The notes beneath the pieces are model-generated. The model made no database searches and was not told the DNA's origin. It saw only the letters and a program-made list of their open reading frames with translations. Position numbers and translations under genes: made by a program. DNA of 64,000 nucleotides from Bacillus sp. es.034 (GTDB lineage Bacteria > Bacillota > Bacilli > Bacillales > Bacillaceae_B): contig NZ_PDIY01000001.1 of the NCBI RefSeq assembly GCF_002563655.1, positions 2,826,001-2,890,000 of the forward strand, written 5' to 3'. How positions within the stretch are numbered: position 1 is the first letter of the stretch; the number at the start of each line of letters is the position of its first letter. Shown piece after piece: positions 8,942 to 17,356 of the stretch.

Positions 8942-10183
8942 GTGGCAGAAATTAAAGTTCCAGAATTAGCAGAATCAATTACAGAAGGTACGATTGCACA
9001 ATGGCTGAAGCAGCCCGGGGATTATGTTGAAAAAGGCGAATATATCGTCGAGCTTGAAACCGATAAAGTAAATGTGGAAGTCATTTCAGAAGAAGCCGGT
9101 ACAATCCAGGAGCTTAAAGCTGAAGAAGGCGATACGGTTGAAGTTGGGCAAGTGATTGCCATTGTAGGTGCAGGCGGAGAAGCCCAAACCACCTCTGATG
9201 CAAAGGAAGAAGCGCCTAAGAAGGAAGAGAAAGAAGAGAAAACGGAAAAAGCACCAGTTGAAGAAGCACCAGTTAAAGAGGACAAAAAGAATCGTCCGAT
9301 CGCTTCTCCGGCAGCACGCAAGTTAGCTCGTGAGAAAGGCATCGATCTCTCCGATGTTCCAACAGATCCACTTGGTCGCGTTCGTAAACAGGACATAGAA
9401 GCCTATAGCAATAAACCGGCCGATGCTCCTTCTAAACCTTCTGCACAGGAGAAGAAGGCTCCGGCAAAGAAAGATGATGGAAAGCCAGTCGTACGTGAGA
9501 AAATGTCCCGCCGACGTCAAACCATCGCGAAACGTTTGGTCGAGGTTCAGCAGACAGCTGCCATGCTGACGACATTCAACGAAATTGATATGAGTAAGGT
9601 CATGGAGCTGCGTAAACGTAAGAAGGACAAATTCTTTGATGACCATGATGTAAGACTTGGTTTCATGAGTTTCTTTACAAAAGCAGTGGTAGCGGCGCTT
9701 AAGAAATACCCATATGTGAACGGTGAAATTGACGGGGATGAAATCGTCCTTAAGAAATTCTACGATGTCGGCGTAGCCGTATCCACGGATGATGGATTGG
9801 TTGTACCGGTCGTACGTGACTGTGAACGAAAGAATTTCGCGGAGATTGAAGGGGAAATCATGGAATTGGCTACTAAGGCCAGAAACAACAAGTTATCCCT
9901 TGGAGATCTGCAAGGAGGATCATTCACCATTACAAATGGTGGGGTATTCGGTTCATTACTGTCCACACCGATCTTAAATGGACCACAGGTTGGAATTCTT
10001 GGAATGCACAAAATCCAACTCCGTCCTGTAGCCATTGATAAAGACACAATGGAAAATCGTCCGATGATGTACATTGCTTTATCATATGATCATAGAATCA
10101 TTGATGGAAAAGAAGCGGTTGGATTCCTTGCAATGGTTAAAGACTTACTTGAAAACCCTGAAGATTTACTTCTTGAAGGATAA
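8942..10183 (+). CDS. odhB: Dihydrolipoyllysine succinyltransferase, E2 of 2-oxoglutarate dehydrogenase
   Basis: 413 residues from GTG 8942, with AGAGGAGGAT upstream. A lipoyl domain (1-77) has the lipoylation Lys in ETDKVNVEV; an acidic, Ala/Glu/Lys-rich linker follows (about 80-115); an E3-binding domain is at about 117-155 ([16 protein letters not shown]); the catalytic domain occupies 185-413 with the catalytic His in [12 protein letters not shown]. It transfers succinyl groups to CoA in the multienzyme complex. The operon ends at a terminator 36 bases after the stop, so the E3 gene is elsewhere, as in B. subtilis where E3 is pdhD. Confidence 0.97.
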   Translation: MAEIKVPELAESITEGTIAQWLKQPGDYVEKGEYIVELETDKVNVEVISEEAGTIQELKAEEGDTVEVGQVIAIVGAGGEAQTTSDAKEEAPKKEEKEEKTEKAPVEEAPVKEDKKNRPIASPAARKLAREKGIDLSDVPTDPLGRVRKQDIEAYSNKPADAPSKPSAQEKKAPAKKDDGKPVVREKMSRRRQTIAKRLVEVQQTAAMLTTFNEIDMSKVMELRKRKKDKFFDDHDVRLGFMSFFTKAVVAALKKYPYVNGEIDGDEIVLKKFYDVGVAVSTDDGLVVPVVRDCERKNFAEIEGEIMELATKARNNKLSLGDLQGGSFTITNGGVFGSLLSTPILNGPQVGILGMHKIQLRPVAIDKDTMENRPMMYIALSYDHRIIDGKEAVGFLAMVKDLLENPEDLLLEG

Positions 10184-10218
10184 ACCACTTTGATTGAATA
10201 ATGATAGATGAATGTTTG

Positions 10219-10264
10219 GCTGATTCATATGACCCCTGGTGGTATATGAGTCAGCTTTTTTTTT
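10219..10264 (+). terminator. Intrinsic terminator of odhAB
   Basis: GCTGATTCATAT (10219-10230) pairs with ATATGAGTCAGC (10244-10255) with one mismatch, followed by nine Ts. Confidence 0.85.
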
Positions 10265-10271
10265 CACATAT

Positions 10272-10327
10272 TTTAACCAAAAACATAAAATGTGGTTAAA
10301 TAAAATAAAGTTTCCTTAAGGAAACTT
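10272..10327 (+). promoter_or_regulatory. Two adjacent palindromes, probable operator region
   Basis: TTTAACCA (10272-10279) and TGGTTAAA (10293-10300) form an inverted repeat. Eight bases later comes a perfect 20-bp palindrome, AAGTTTCCTTAAGGAAACTT (10308-10327). The second ends 30 bases before the start codon of the 45-residue ORF at 10357. This looks like the binding site of a dimeric repressor; no regulator gene lies next to it and I do not know the motif. Confidence 0.45.
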
Positions 10328-10356
10328 ATGGACAACAGTCTGAGAGGGTGGGGGAA

Positions 10357-10494
10357 ATGAATGCTTATCAATCAAAAAAAGTGCTTCAGTATTCTTATCT
10401 ATTTCATAAGATCGGACTTCTGGATCACGATCAATTTAAGCAAATAGAGGAATACCATGGATTAAAAGTCATGAAAAAAGACAGACTCAAATGA
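10357..10494 (+). CDS. 45-residue hypothetical protein
   Basis: ATG 10357 with GAGGGTGGGGG just upstream. The product (MNAYQSKKVLQYSYLF at the start) is amphipathic, basic at both ends and rich in Tyr and His; no membrane segment or known family is recognised. Its last codons overlap the minus-strand terminator of the sda gene. The palindromic region upstream suggests that it is regulated. It could be a small regulatory peptide or not be translated. Confidence 0.4.
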   Translation: MNAYQSKKVLQYSYLFHKIGLLDHDQFKQIEEYHGLKVMKKDRLK

Positions 10495-10507
10495 ACTTGG
10501 GTCTGTC
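10474..10507 (-). terminator. Intrinsic terminator of the sda homologue
   Basis: On the minus strand GACAGACCCAA pairs with TGAGTCTGTC (outer seven pairs perfect, 10480-10486 with 10501-10507) and is followed by TTTTTT. It lies 58 bases beyond the sda stop and inside the 3' end of the opposite ORF. Confidence 0.65.
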
Positions 10508-10564
10508 ACCAATATCTCAGGGGGTGAGATCGTTTGATTTTTAATTTTTTGTTTTTTTACTGCG

Positions 10565-10699
10565 TCAAGATTTCCTAAAAGGTTTCAATCCACGGTTACG
10601 AATTTCTTTCTTAAGAAGCGATATCCAGTCTTGATCATTCCCTTGTTTCTCAGCATCACGATAAGCTGCCACCAACTGTTCATTACTTAAGATTTTCAT
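10565..10699 (-). CDS. sda: Sda-type sporulation histidine kinase inhibitor
   Basis: 44 residues, MKILSNEQLVAAYRDAEKQG at the start, then DWISLLKKEIRNRGL. It aligns along its length with B. subtilis Sda (LSDELLIESYFKATE and FIELIENEIKRRSL), a 46-residue helical-hairpin protein that binds the DHp domain of KinA/KinB and blocks entry into sporulation when replication is disturbed. GGGAGG lies seven bases before ATG 10699 and a terminator follows. Bacilli often carry several Sda-like paralogues, so this may not be the checkpoint copy itself. I cannot see clear DnaA boxes in the short upstream region. Confidence 0.72.
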   Translation of the reverse strand: MKILSNEQLVAAYRDAEKQGNDQDWISLLKKEIRNRGLKPFRKS

Positions 10700-10947
10700 G
10701 ACCAACCTCCCAGGAAATGTATAAAATATAGAATTTTCTATATTTTCTATTTATTCTACAGAGAAAACATTCATTTGAAAAGTGTTTTTTCATAAATTCC
10801 TTCTAAAGTTGTATTTTTAGTTGTTTTGTTGAATTTGGTTTAAAGAAGGCGTTTTTTGTCTTGTGAGACCCTGTAGGAATAGATGGATTTTGTCGAGAGT
10901 GTAGGACCGGCCTATTTAACCTGTATGAAAGGTATAAGGTAATTAGT

Positions 10948-10975
10948 TTGAAAATTTAAACTTTTGTGATAATAT
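10948..10975 (+). promoter_or_regulatory. Predicted promoter of the acyl-CoA synthetase gene
   Basis: TTGAAA at 10948-10953, 16-base spacer, TAATAT at 10970-10975. The surrounding bases AGTTTGAAAATTTAAACT are nearly palindromic. The rest of 10700-11063 shows nothing else I can name. Confidence 0.4.
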
Positions 10976-11063
10976 ACACGCATAAGGAACTGAAATGTCA
11001 CCTCTTGAATTACTTGCGGAAGGTTCCGATTTAAACAGGGTCATATCAAAGGGGGAAAATCAT

Positions 11064-12719
11064 TTGTCGGAGATTTTACACACTACAGTAGGGAATCTTC
11101 TCGAAGAAAAAGCACGCATTCAGCCGGATATTGAAGCGGTCGTCTATGCTGACAGGGGGTTAAGATGGTCCTATCACGAATTTAACCAATTATGCAGACA
11201 GGCCGCAAAGGGCTTCATGAAGCTTGGCATCAATAAAGGAGATCATATCGCCATTTGGGCATCTAACACACCTGAATGGTTAGTGAGCCAGTTCTCCACC
11301 GGAAAAATGGGTGCCGTCCTGGTCACAGTGAACACAAATTATCGAAGTGCTGAATTAGAATATTTACTAAGACAATCTGACAGTCAGACGATTATTTTGA
11401 TGGAAGAATTCAGAGGTGCGTCATATATAGACATGCTCTATGAAATCTGTCCGGAATTGAAATCTTCCGGGCCTGGAGAGTTAAAAAGTGCCAAACTGCC
11501 TTTCTTAAAAAATGTCATTGTTCTAGGGGAGAATTCCTATCCGGGTACATATAACTGGGAGGACATCATGGAGAAAGGGAAGGAAGTGGAAGAGAATGAT
11601 CTTGACGAAAGACTTTCAAGCCTATCCCCTCATGATGTTATCAATATGCAATATACGTCAGGGACGACAGGGTTTCCGAAAGGGGTCATGCTCACTCATT
11701 CCAATATTGTTAATAACGGGTATAATATCGCCGGATGCATGAGACTCGGCAATGAAGATCGTTTGTGCATTCCCGTTCCATTCTTTCATTGCTTCGGGTG
11801 CGTGCTAGGGGTCCTTGCTTGTGTTTCTGTAGGAGCTACAATGGTCCCCTTGCAGGAATTCGATCCCCGCCTGGTCTTGAAGACGGTCCAGGACGAAAAG
11901 TGCACAGGCCTTCATGGAGTGCCTACCATGTTCATTTCCGAGTTGAATCTCCCGGATTTCGATCAATATGACCTATCCCATCTTCGCACCGGTATCATGG
12001 CAGGCAGTAATTGTCCGATTGAGGTGATGAAAGGGGTCATGGACAAAATGGGAGCAGATGAGATTACGATCGCCTATGGTCAGACAGAGTCATCTCCCGT
12101 GATTACCCAGACACGTACCCATGATCCAATTGAATTAAAGGTCGAAACCGTTGGGAAATCACTGCCTAATGTCGAAGTGAAAATTGTGGAGCCCGGGTCA
12201 AATCGTGAAGTCCCTTATGGAGTCCAGGGAGAATTGTGTACCCGTGGATACCATGTCATGAAAGGGTACTATAAGAATGGAGAAGCGACAAGGCTTTCCA
12301 TTGACGATGAAGGGTGGCTCCATACGGGTGATTTAGCCGTCATGGATGAACATGGTTATTGCAGGATTACAGGAAGATTAAAAGATATGATCATTCGAGG
12401 TGGTGAGAATATTTACCCGAGAGAGATTGAAGAATTCCTTTATTCCCATCCTAAGGTCTTGGATGTACAGGTCATTGGGATTCCGGATGAGGTTTATGGT
12501 GAAGAGGTCATGGCCTGGATCATATTGAAGGAAGGACAAACAGCGACTTCTGAAGAGATCAGGGAGTATTGCACCGGTAAGATTTCACGGCATAAAATTC
12601 CAAGATATATCGAATTTACTGATGCCTACCCAATGACTGCTTCCGGAAAAATCCAAAAGTTCCGATTAAGGGAGCAGGCGAAGCAAACCGCCATCCCAAA
12701 AAAGCAAATGAAAAATTGA
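11064..12719 (+). CDS. yngI: AMP-binding acyl-CoA synthetase (YngI-like)
   Basis: 551 residues from TTG 11064, which has AAAGGGGG seven bases upstream; an in-frame ATG at 10995 would add 23 residues not found in relatives. Motifs are the ATP loop YTSGTTGFPKG, the adenylate-binding YGQTESSPV, the hinge GRLKDMIIRGGENIYP, and the catalytic Lys near the end (ASGKIQKFRLRE). The protein matches B. subtilis YngI closely throughout. It should activate a medium- or long-chain fatty acid, or acetoacetate, to its CoA thioester; the chain specificity is not readable. It stands alone between a promoter and a terminator. Confidence 0.88.
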   Translation: MSEILHTTVGNLLEEKARIQPDIEAVVYADRGLRWSYHEFNQLCRQAAKGFMKLGINKGDHIAIWASNTPEWLVSQFSTGKMGAVLVTVNTNYRSAELEYLLRQSDSQTIILMEEFRGASYIDMLYEICPELKSSGPGELKSAKLPFLKNVIVLGENSYPGTYNWEDIMEKGKEVEENDLDERLSSLSPHDVINMQYTSGTTGFPKGVMLTHSNIVNNGYNIAGCMRLGNEDRLCIPVPFFHCFGCVLGVLACVSVGATMVPLQEFDPRLVLKTVQDEKCTGLHGVPTMFISELNLPDFDQYDLSHLRTGIMAGSNCPIEVMKGVMDKMGADEITIAYGQTESSPVITQTRTHDPIELKVETVGKSLPNVEVKIVEPGSNREVPYGVQGELCTRGYHVMKGYYKNGEATRLSIDDEGWLHTGDLAVMDEHGYCRITGRLKDMIIRGGENIYPREIEEFLYSHPKVLDVQVIGIPDEVYGEEVMAWIILKEGQTATSEEIREYCTGKISRHKIPRYIEFTDAYPMTASGKIQKFRLREQAKQTAIPKKQMKN

Positions 12720-12734
12720 AAGCGTTTCCCCTTG

Positions 12735-12773
12735 AAGGGCATTTCTACCGTTATGGTGGAAGTGTCCTTTTTT
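12735..12773 (+). terminator. Intrinsic terminator of the acyl-CoA synthetase gene
   Basis: AAGGGCATTTCTACC pairs with GGTGGAAGTGTCCTT around loop GTTAT, followed by six Ts. Confidence 0.75.
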
Positions 12774-12896
12774 ATGATAATTTATATAATGAAAGCAGAG
12801 AATACTGAAATTTCAAAGATCATTTGATAAAATATAAGAAAGCTAGTTTAGTTGATTAACCGTAATGAAGTTATGTTAACAAGAGAAAGGGGTAAC

Positions 12897-13775
12897 ATGG
12901 TGTACGTTTTTGTCTATGGTACGTTAAGAAGACACGAAAGTAATCATTCCTTATTGAAGGATGCTTCATTGGTCAGGGAGCAAGCCTGGGTAGAAGGAAT
13001 CCTATACGAAACGAATAGAGGTTATCCAGCCCTGAAAGAAGGCAATGGAACAGTTTATGGTGAAGTATATAAGATCGACACCGACATCTTATTGAAAATC
13101 GATGAACTTGAGGATTTCCTGGAAGATCGTGAAGAGAACCTGTTTATCCGCAAACGTAAGGAAGTGGTAACAGACACAGGCACCCGGGAAGCATTTGTCT
13201 ATTATTCCGAAGACAAAGCTTTATTTCAAGAAGAAATTCCTTCAGGAGATTGGAAGGTCCATCAATTTCTTAAGGGGAAACCTGAAAGGACACTATATTT
13301 CGCATATGGATCCTGTATGGATGATGATCGATTTAAAATAGCCGAGGTCGATCAACATTTCAAGAATTGTCTTGGAGCGGGTGTGTTGGAAGGATATACA
13401 ATGAAGTATTTATTTCAGGTACATGATGGTGGTCGTGGAGATATCATTGAAGATGGAGGAACGATGGAAGGGGTTGTATATGATATCCCCAAAGAGGCTG
13501 TAGAGTACCTGTTTACAAGGGAGGGGGTCACCCCGGGTTGGTACAGGGCGGCTTTCATTGACATACTGATAAACGGAAAATCATATAAGGATGTACTGAC
13601 CTTTATTGTAAAGGTGAAATATGATGAAACATGTCCCCCCGATCATTACGCCAGGGAAATCCTCAGAGGAAGCCTTCCACATGTAAGTCAGTCTTATCAT
13701 GAAAAACTGCAAAAACAGTTAATGGAAATAGGTATGACGAAAGATCAAGTGGAGAACCTCCTGGAGTCAAGTTAA
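12897..13775 (+). CDS. Double gamma-glutamylcyclotransferase-like protein (YkqA-like)
   Basis: 292 residues from ATG 12897, preceded by AAAGGGG; a TTG at 12852 would add 15 residues without a good ribosome binding site. The protein holds two GGCT-fold domains in tandem: domain 1 begins VFVYGTLRRHESNH with acidic IDELEDF near residue 65, and domain 2 begins LYFAYGSCMDDDRF near residue 140. Such enzymes or binding proteins act on gamma-glutamyl or related amines. B. subtilis YkqA has a similar double layout. Substrate unknown. Confidence 0.75.
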   Translation: MVYVFVYGTLRRHESNHSLLKDASLVREQAWVEGILYETNRGYPALKEGNGTVYGEVYKIDTDILLKIDELEDFLEDREENLFIRKRKEVVTDTGTREAFVYYSEDKALFQEEIPSGDWKVHQFLKGKPERTLYFAYGSCMDDDRFKIAEVDQHFKNCLGAGVLEGYTMKYLFQVHDGGRGDIIEDGGTMEGVVYDIPKEAVEYLFTREGVTPGWYRAAFIDILINGKSYKDVLTFIVKVKYDETCPPDHYAREILRGSLPHVSQSYHEKLQKQLMEIGMTKDQVENLLESS

Positions 13776-13889
13776 AGTACGGACACTGCAAGCAGGAGTG
13801 GTTTTCGTCTTAATCAGATAGGGTATTGAATAAGTGACCAGGAGAGTCCCGGGAGAACACAAAATGCATTGTGTGAAAAGAGGTGTGTG

Positions 13890-14516
13890 ATGGACTTTTT
13901 ACTTCATTTGGTTGATCAATTTGGTTATATTGCCATGTTCCTATTCAGTTGGGTCGTGTTTGTGGGTTTACCGGTACCAAACGAACTGGCTGCCGCATTA
14001 GCCGGATATCTTTCTGAATGGAGGCATTTTAATCCGTACACCTCTTTTTTCTTTATGTATAGTGGATTGATCTCCTATGGAATTTTTGCTTTCATGAATG
14101 GACGTTATTTTGGCACTAAGCTAACATCCCGGATGAGGAATGGGAACAGATCCAAAAAGCTCATTGAAAACGGAGAAGCTTGGCTGAATAAATATGGTCC
14201 ATTGGCGATTTCATTCAGCTATTTTATACCGGGTATCAGGTTATTCATGCCATATATTGCAGGTACAACAAGAGGGATCTCTTTCATGAAGTATCTTCTT
14301 TATGCCCTTCCATCAGCTTTTGTATGGGGAATCGTCTATTTTCAGATTGGACGGTACTTCCCTAAGAGCTTTCAGGAGCTGTTAGAGGAAATAAGCCTAA
14401 AAGCAGGAGTCGTTTTTGTCATTCTTTTTGTTACACTGATTATTTACGGACTCATCTACACAATGAAAAAAAGCAACACTACAACTAAGTGGAAAAAAGT
14501 AAGGTATCGGAAATAA
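13890..14516 (+). CDS. DedA family membrane protein
   Basis: 208 residues from ATG 13890 with AGAGGTGTG upstream; the frame is open to TTG 13869. Several membrane segments are visible, with the re-entrant signature FSYFIPGIRLFMPYIAGTTRGISF in the middle and GLPVPNE near residue 30, both typical of DedA/SNARE-associated proteins. Members transport or scramble lipid carriers such as undecaprenyl phosphate or phosphatidylethanolamine, or support proton-motive force. The C-terminus is basic. Which lipid this one handles is not decidable from sequence. Confidence 0.85.
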   Translation: MDFLLHLVDQFGYIAMFLFSWVVFVGLPVPNELAAALAGYLSEWRHFNPYTSFFFMYSGLISYGIFAFMNGRYFGTKLTSRMRNGNRSKKLIENGEAWLNKYGPLAISFSYFIPGIRLFMPYIAGTTRGISFMKYLLYALPSAFVWGIVYFQIGRYFPKSFQELLEEISLKAGVVFVILFVTLIIYGLIYTMKKSNTTTKWKKVRYRK

Positions 14517-14547
14517 TAAAAGACTGATGGAGGTATTGTCATCAGCC
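14513..14547 (-). terminator. Intrinsic terminator of the 109-residue protein gene
   Basis: Minus strand: GGCTGATG pairs with CATCAGTC (one G-U) and is followed by TTTTATTATT. It also lies at the end of the convergent dedA gene. Confidence 0.6.
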
Positions 14548-14871
14548 TTGTTCATCTATCATGATCGTGAAATACTTTCCGAATATCCCTATCGCTTTAA
14601 CCGTCGTTCTGGAACCGTTCTCATCCTCATAGATTTTGCCGATCGTGTTAAACAGCAAGTACCCATTCTTAATATTTGATCCGGTTTCAATCAAGGTTCT
14701 ATAGGAATTCCCCTCCATTTTTTTGGTGCAAGTTATGGAAGCATGGCATTCGATATCGTATTCATTTAATAGCCAAGAGTAAAACTGTTCTTCATTCGGC
14801 CGGTGCGTGCTCATATAAAATAGCAGAAGGATGGAGAAAATCATCCCTATTCTGATTAATCCTTTTTTCAC
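14542..14871 (-). CDS. Hypothetical secreted or membrane-anchored protein
   Basis: 109 residues from GTG 14871 with AGGAGAGG ten bases upstream. A basic N-terminus (MKKGLIR) and hydrophobic stretch to about residue 20 form a signal anchor without an evident cleavage site or lipobox. The remainder, with two cysteines (CHASITC), is likely outside the membrane and could form a disulfide. No family is recognised. It is flanked by its own terminator. Confidence 0.5.
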   Translation of the reverse strand: MKKGLIRIGMIFSILLLFYMSTHRPNEEQFYSWLLNEYDIECHASITCTKKMEGNSYRTLIETGSNIKNGYLLFNTIGKIYEDENGSRTTVKAIGIFGKYFTIMIDEQG

Positions 14872-15017
14872 GGATATCGAACCTCTCCTAATATGTTATC
14901 TCCTATAATATACCATATAAAAATGTTGTGTTGTGTCAAAATCCTTAAAAAATCGACAAAAAAACTATATTATGAGTGCCGGTTATCGATTCAATCGAAT
15001 TCTGGTTTAGATAGTAG

Positions 15018-15046
15018 TTGAACTAATGCGCCTGTAAGAATATACT
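15018..15046 (+). promoter_or_regulatory. Sigma-A promoter of the DUF6501-like gene
   Basis: TTGAAC (15018-15023), exactly 17 bases, TATACT (15041-15046); start near 15053, 29 bases before the start codon. Confidence 0.65.
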
Positions 15047-15081
15047 AGTAGCATAGTTCCATTGAAAAGGAGGTTATCGAC

Positions 15082-15285
15082 TTGATTCATAAAACTTGGA
15101 CGGAGAATCATTCGAATAAAAAGATAAAGTGTGTACATACGGACGCAAAGAAATACACAGTTGCGAATGTCCTTACAGTAGGAAAAGAATATGAAGTGAA
15201 AAACGAATCAGAAGAATACTACTTCGTCATCGATGAAAGTGGCAAAATGGGAGGATTCTACAAAGAATACTTCGAAGAGGTCTAA
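15082..15285 (+). CDS. DUF6501-like small protein
   Basis: 67 residues from TTG 15082 behind AAAAGGAGG. The sequence IKCVHTDAKKYTVANVLTVGKEYEV and GGFYKEYFEEV looks like a small all-beta (SH3-like) domain found in many bacilli and annotated only as DUF6501. Function unknown. It has its own promoter and terminator and so is a free-standing gene. Confidence 0.7.
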   Translation: MIHKTWTENHSNKKIKCVHTDAKKYTVANVLTVGKEYEVKNESEEYYFVIDESGKMGGFYKEYFEEV

Positions 15286-15295
15286 ACCATCCTCC

Positions 15296-15332
15296 AGCTG
15301 ATTTTTTCCTGTACGGAAGAAATCAGCTTTTT
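15296..15332 (+). terminator. Intrinsic terminator of the DUF6501-like gene
   Basis: AGCTGATTT (15296-15304) pairs with AAATCAGCT (15320-15328), then TTTT. Confidence 0.7.
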
Positions 15333-15426
15333 CTATGTTAACTTTAAAAAGATATATTCATGATCTTGATATTAGTATTGCATTGTTCAACGTGCTTGAA
15401 AATTGGGATGGATGGGGAGACGACAA

Positions 15427-16332
15427 ATGCAGCAATCATTTAGTAAACGGGTGGTTACTCTAGAGGATATGTCATCACTGAAAGAACTATTTATGAACTA
15501 CGAACTAAAGGCATTTGGTGAAAGGCAAACCAGCGAAGAAGAAATCCATGAGATGGTGGAATCGATTCCAAAAACGGATCGCATTGGCCTTTGGCATAAT
15601 GGGGAATTGGCTGCCCTCTCCATTTTGACTGAAAAAGATCATCGCCTGCCCTCTTTAATTCTTGCTAACCCAAATGAACATATGGGTCACTACATAAAGG
15701 AGATGGTAAAAGAATTAGTATCAACCGCCAGAATCGGAAAAAAGATGAATGGTGAAAACAAAACAATCATCTTATCTGCAAATCTTGAAGTAGAGAAAGA
15801 GACTCTCGAACAATCTGGGTTTACGGCAACCCGCTTTTGGTTTCAGATGAAAAAGGATCTTGAAGATTTGACGAGTACCTCCATTCCTTCTTCTTATCAG
15901 ATAACAAGTTTCAATCCCGATACTGAAGCTCATTGTCTTCATGAACTGTTTGAAGAGGTTTTTTCGGACCATTTTGATTATCACCCAACTGAATTGGAAG
16001 AATTCAAGAAGCGTTTTCTTCGCCCTTCTTTCGATCCTACTCTTTGGTATCTATTGAAAGAAGGGGGCATTCTCATAGGATTTATCCTTTGTACTGTCAA
16101 TGAAGAGACCAGGATGGGTGAGGTCTCTCATCTCGGTATCCAGAGAAGCTTCCGGCGCAGGGGACTTGCCCATCATTTACTTGATTACGCATTTCACAAA
16201 CTGAAGGAACGCGGGATGAAAACCGCAGCCCTATCCGTAGACAGTGACAGCTATACTGACGCCACCATTGTCTATCAAAAAGCCGGCATGTATGTCTACA
16301 GGGGATTCACCCGATATGATTTGAACATATAA
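15427..16332 (+). CDS. Tandem-GNAT N-acetyltransferase
   Basis: 301 residues from ATG 15427, which has GGGGAG seven bases upstream. Two GNAT-like halves are present: the N-terminal half (about 5-145) is degenerate, while the C-terminal half (about 155-301) carries the acetyl-CoA loop SHLGIQRSFRRRGLAHHLL followed by the ALSVDSDSYTDATIVYQKAGM segment. This layout resembles MshD-type double acetyltransferases. The acceptor substrate is unknown. Confidence 0.78.
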   Translation: MQQSFSKRVVTLEDMSSLKELFMNYELKAFGERQTSEEEIHEMVESIPKTDRIGLWHNGELAALSILTEKDHRLPSLILANPNEHMGHYIKEMVKELVSTARIGKKMNGENKTIILSANLEVEKETLEQSGFTATRFWFQMKKDLEDLTSTSIPSSYQITSFNPDTEAHCLHELFEEVFSDHFDYHPTELEEFKKRFLRPSFDPTLWYLLKEGGILIGFILCTVNEETRMGEVSHLGIQRSFRRRGLAHHLLDYAFHKLKERGMKTAALSVDSDSYTDATIVYQKAGMYVYRGFTRYDLNI

Positions 16333-16341
16333 AAGCTTACC

Positions 16342-16368
16342 ACACCCGGAAAAGGGTGTTTTTTTTCT
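16342..16368 (+). terminator. Intrinsic terminator of the GNAT gene
   Basis: ACACCC (16342-16347), loop GGAAAA, GGGTGT (16354-16359), then eight more Ts. Confidence 0.85.
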
Positions 16369-16407
16369 GATCTGCTGAAATAATAAATGTATGCAGACCC
16401 TTTGCAG

Positions 16408-16423
16408 TGTAAGCGCTATTACA
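16408..16423 (+). promoter_or_regulatory. Near-palindromic cre-like sequence before yojN
   Basis: TGTAAGCGCTATTACA matches the cre core AAGCG but lacks the terminal CA; the outer TGTAA/TTACA arms are symmetric. It lies 42 bases before the yojN start. It could be a weak CcpA site or another operator. Confidence 0.25.
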
Positions 16424-16464
16424 TGTAGAATGACTAGTATGTGAATTGGAAAGGATGTCAAAGC

Positions 16465-17346
16465 ATGAATTTGGAAAGACGACTACCGGAATCGGTCACT
16501 CGTATAATACATGAAAGAAAACAAGCATTTGCCCGTACTGAGAACCACTCATTGATTGGGGAAGGAGGATATACGGCAAGTGAAGAATATATCATCGAGG
16601 ACAGCATCATTTCCCTTTCCCTGGGGAAAAACCTTCTCCTTAAAGGACCCACGGGGTCTGGGAAGACAAAGCTGTCCGATACATTATCATCGATATTCTC
16701 TCAACCGATGCACAGTATCAACTGCTCTGTTGATCTCGATGCAGAAGCATTATTAGGATATAAAACGATCAGCGAAAGGGATGGGAAAAATACCATCGAT
16801 TTCATTGAAGGACCTGTGATCCAAGCAATGAAAAATGGTCACCTGCTCTATATCGACGAAATCAATATGGCCAAACCTGAAACATTGCCGATTTTAAACG
16901 GTGTGTTGGATTATAGAAGAAGTATTACGAATCCATTTACAGGTGAAGTCGTGAAAGCTGCTTCCTCATTTGGTGTTATAGCCGCTATCAATGAAGGGTA
17001 TGTGGGTACGGTGCCGTTAAATGAGGCCATGAAAAATCGCTTTGTTGTTATAGATGTACCCTATATTGAAGGAGAAACGCTGAAGAGTGTCATTGAAAGT
17101 CAAAGTAAGCTTACGGATGACAAGCTCATCGGCCAATTTGTAAATTTATCTTCGGATTTATTGATCCAGGTTAAAAATGGCCAAATTTCAGAGGAAGCAG
17201 CATCCATTCGTGCTCTCCTTGATGCCTGTGACTTGGCTGTGTATCTCCCTGCCAAGCGTGCGATACAGAGGGGAATTGTTGATAAGCTTGAAGATGAACG
17301 TGAGAAAGCGGCTATTCTGAATATAGCAGAAACCTTATTTGAATGA
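16465..17346 (+). CDS. yojN: MoxR-type AAA+ ATPase YojN
   Basis: 293 residues from ATG 16465 (AAAGGA nine bases upstream). Walker [10 protein letters not shown] near residue 62 and Walker [14 protein letters not shown] near 131 are intact, followed by sensor-like [15 protein letters not shown]. The family are chaperone-like ATPases that work with von Willebrand factor A proteins to insert cofactors or remodel targets; NorQ/CbbQ are relatives. The adjacent yojO gene supplies the VWA partner, and the pairing matches B. subtilis yojN-yojO. The client protein is unknown. Confidence 0.88.
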   Translation: MNLERRLPESVTRIIHERKQAFARTENHSLIGEGGYTASEEYIIEDSIISLSLGKNLLLKGPTGSGKTKLSDTLSSIFSQPMHSINCSVDLDAEALLGYKTISERDGKNTIDFIEGPVIQAMKNGHLLYIDEINMAKPETLPILNGVLDYRRSITNPFTGEVVKAASSFGVIAAINEGYVGTVPLNEAMKNRFVVIDVPYIEGETLKSVIESQSKLTDDKLIGQFVNLSSDLLIQVKNGQISEEAASIRALLDACDLAVYLPAKRAIQRGIVDKLEDEREKAAILNIAETLFE

Positions 17347-17356
17347 GGGATTTGTA

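Noticed and set aside
9022..9396. 124-residue minus-strand open frame inside odhB
   Set aside because: It lies opposite the lipoyl domain and linker of odhB, is Ser/Pro-rich low-complexity antisense of Glu/Lys/Ala codons, and has no ribosome binding site.
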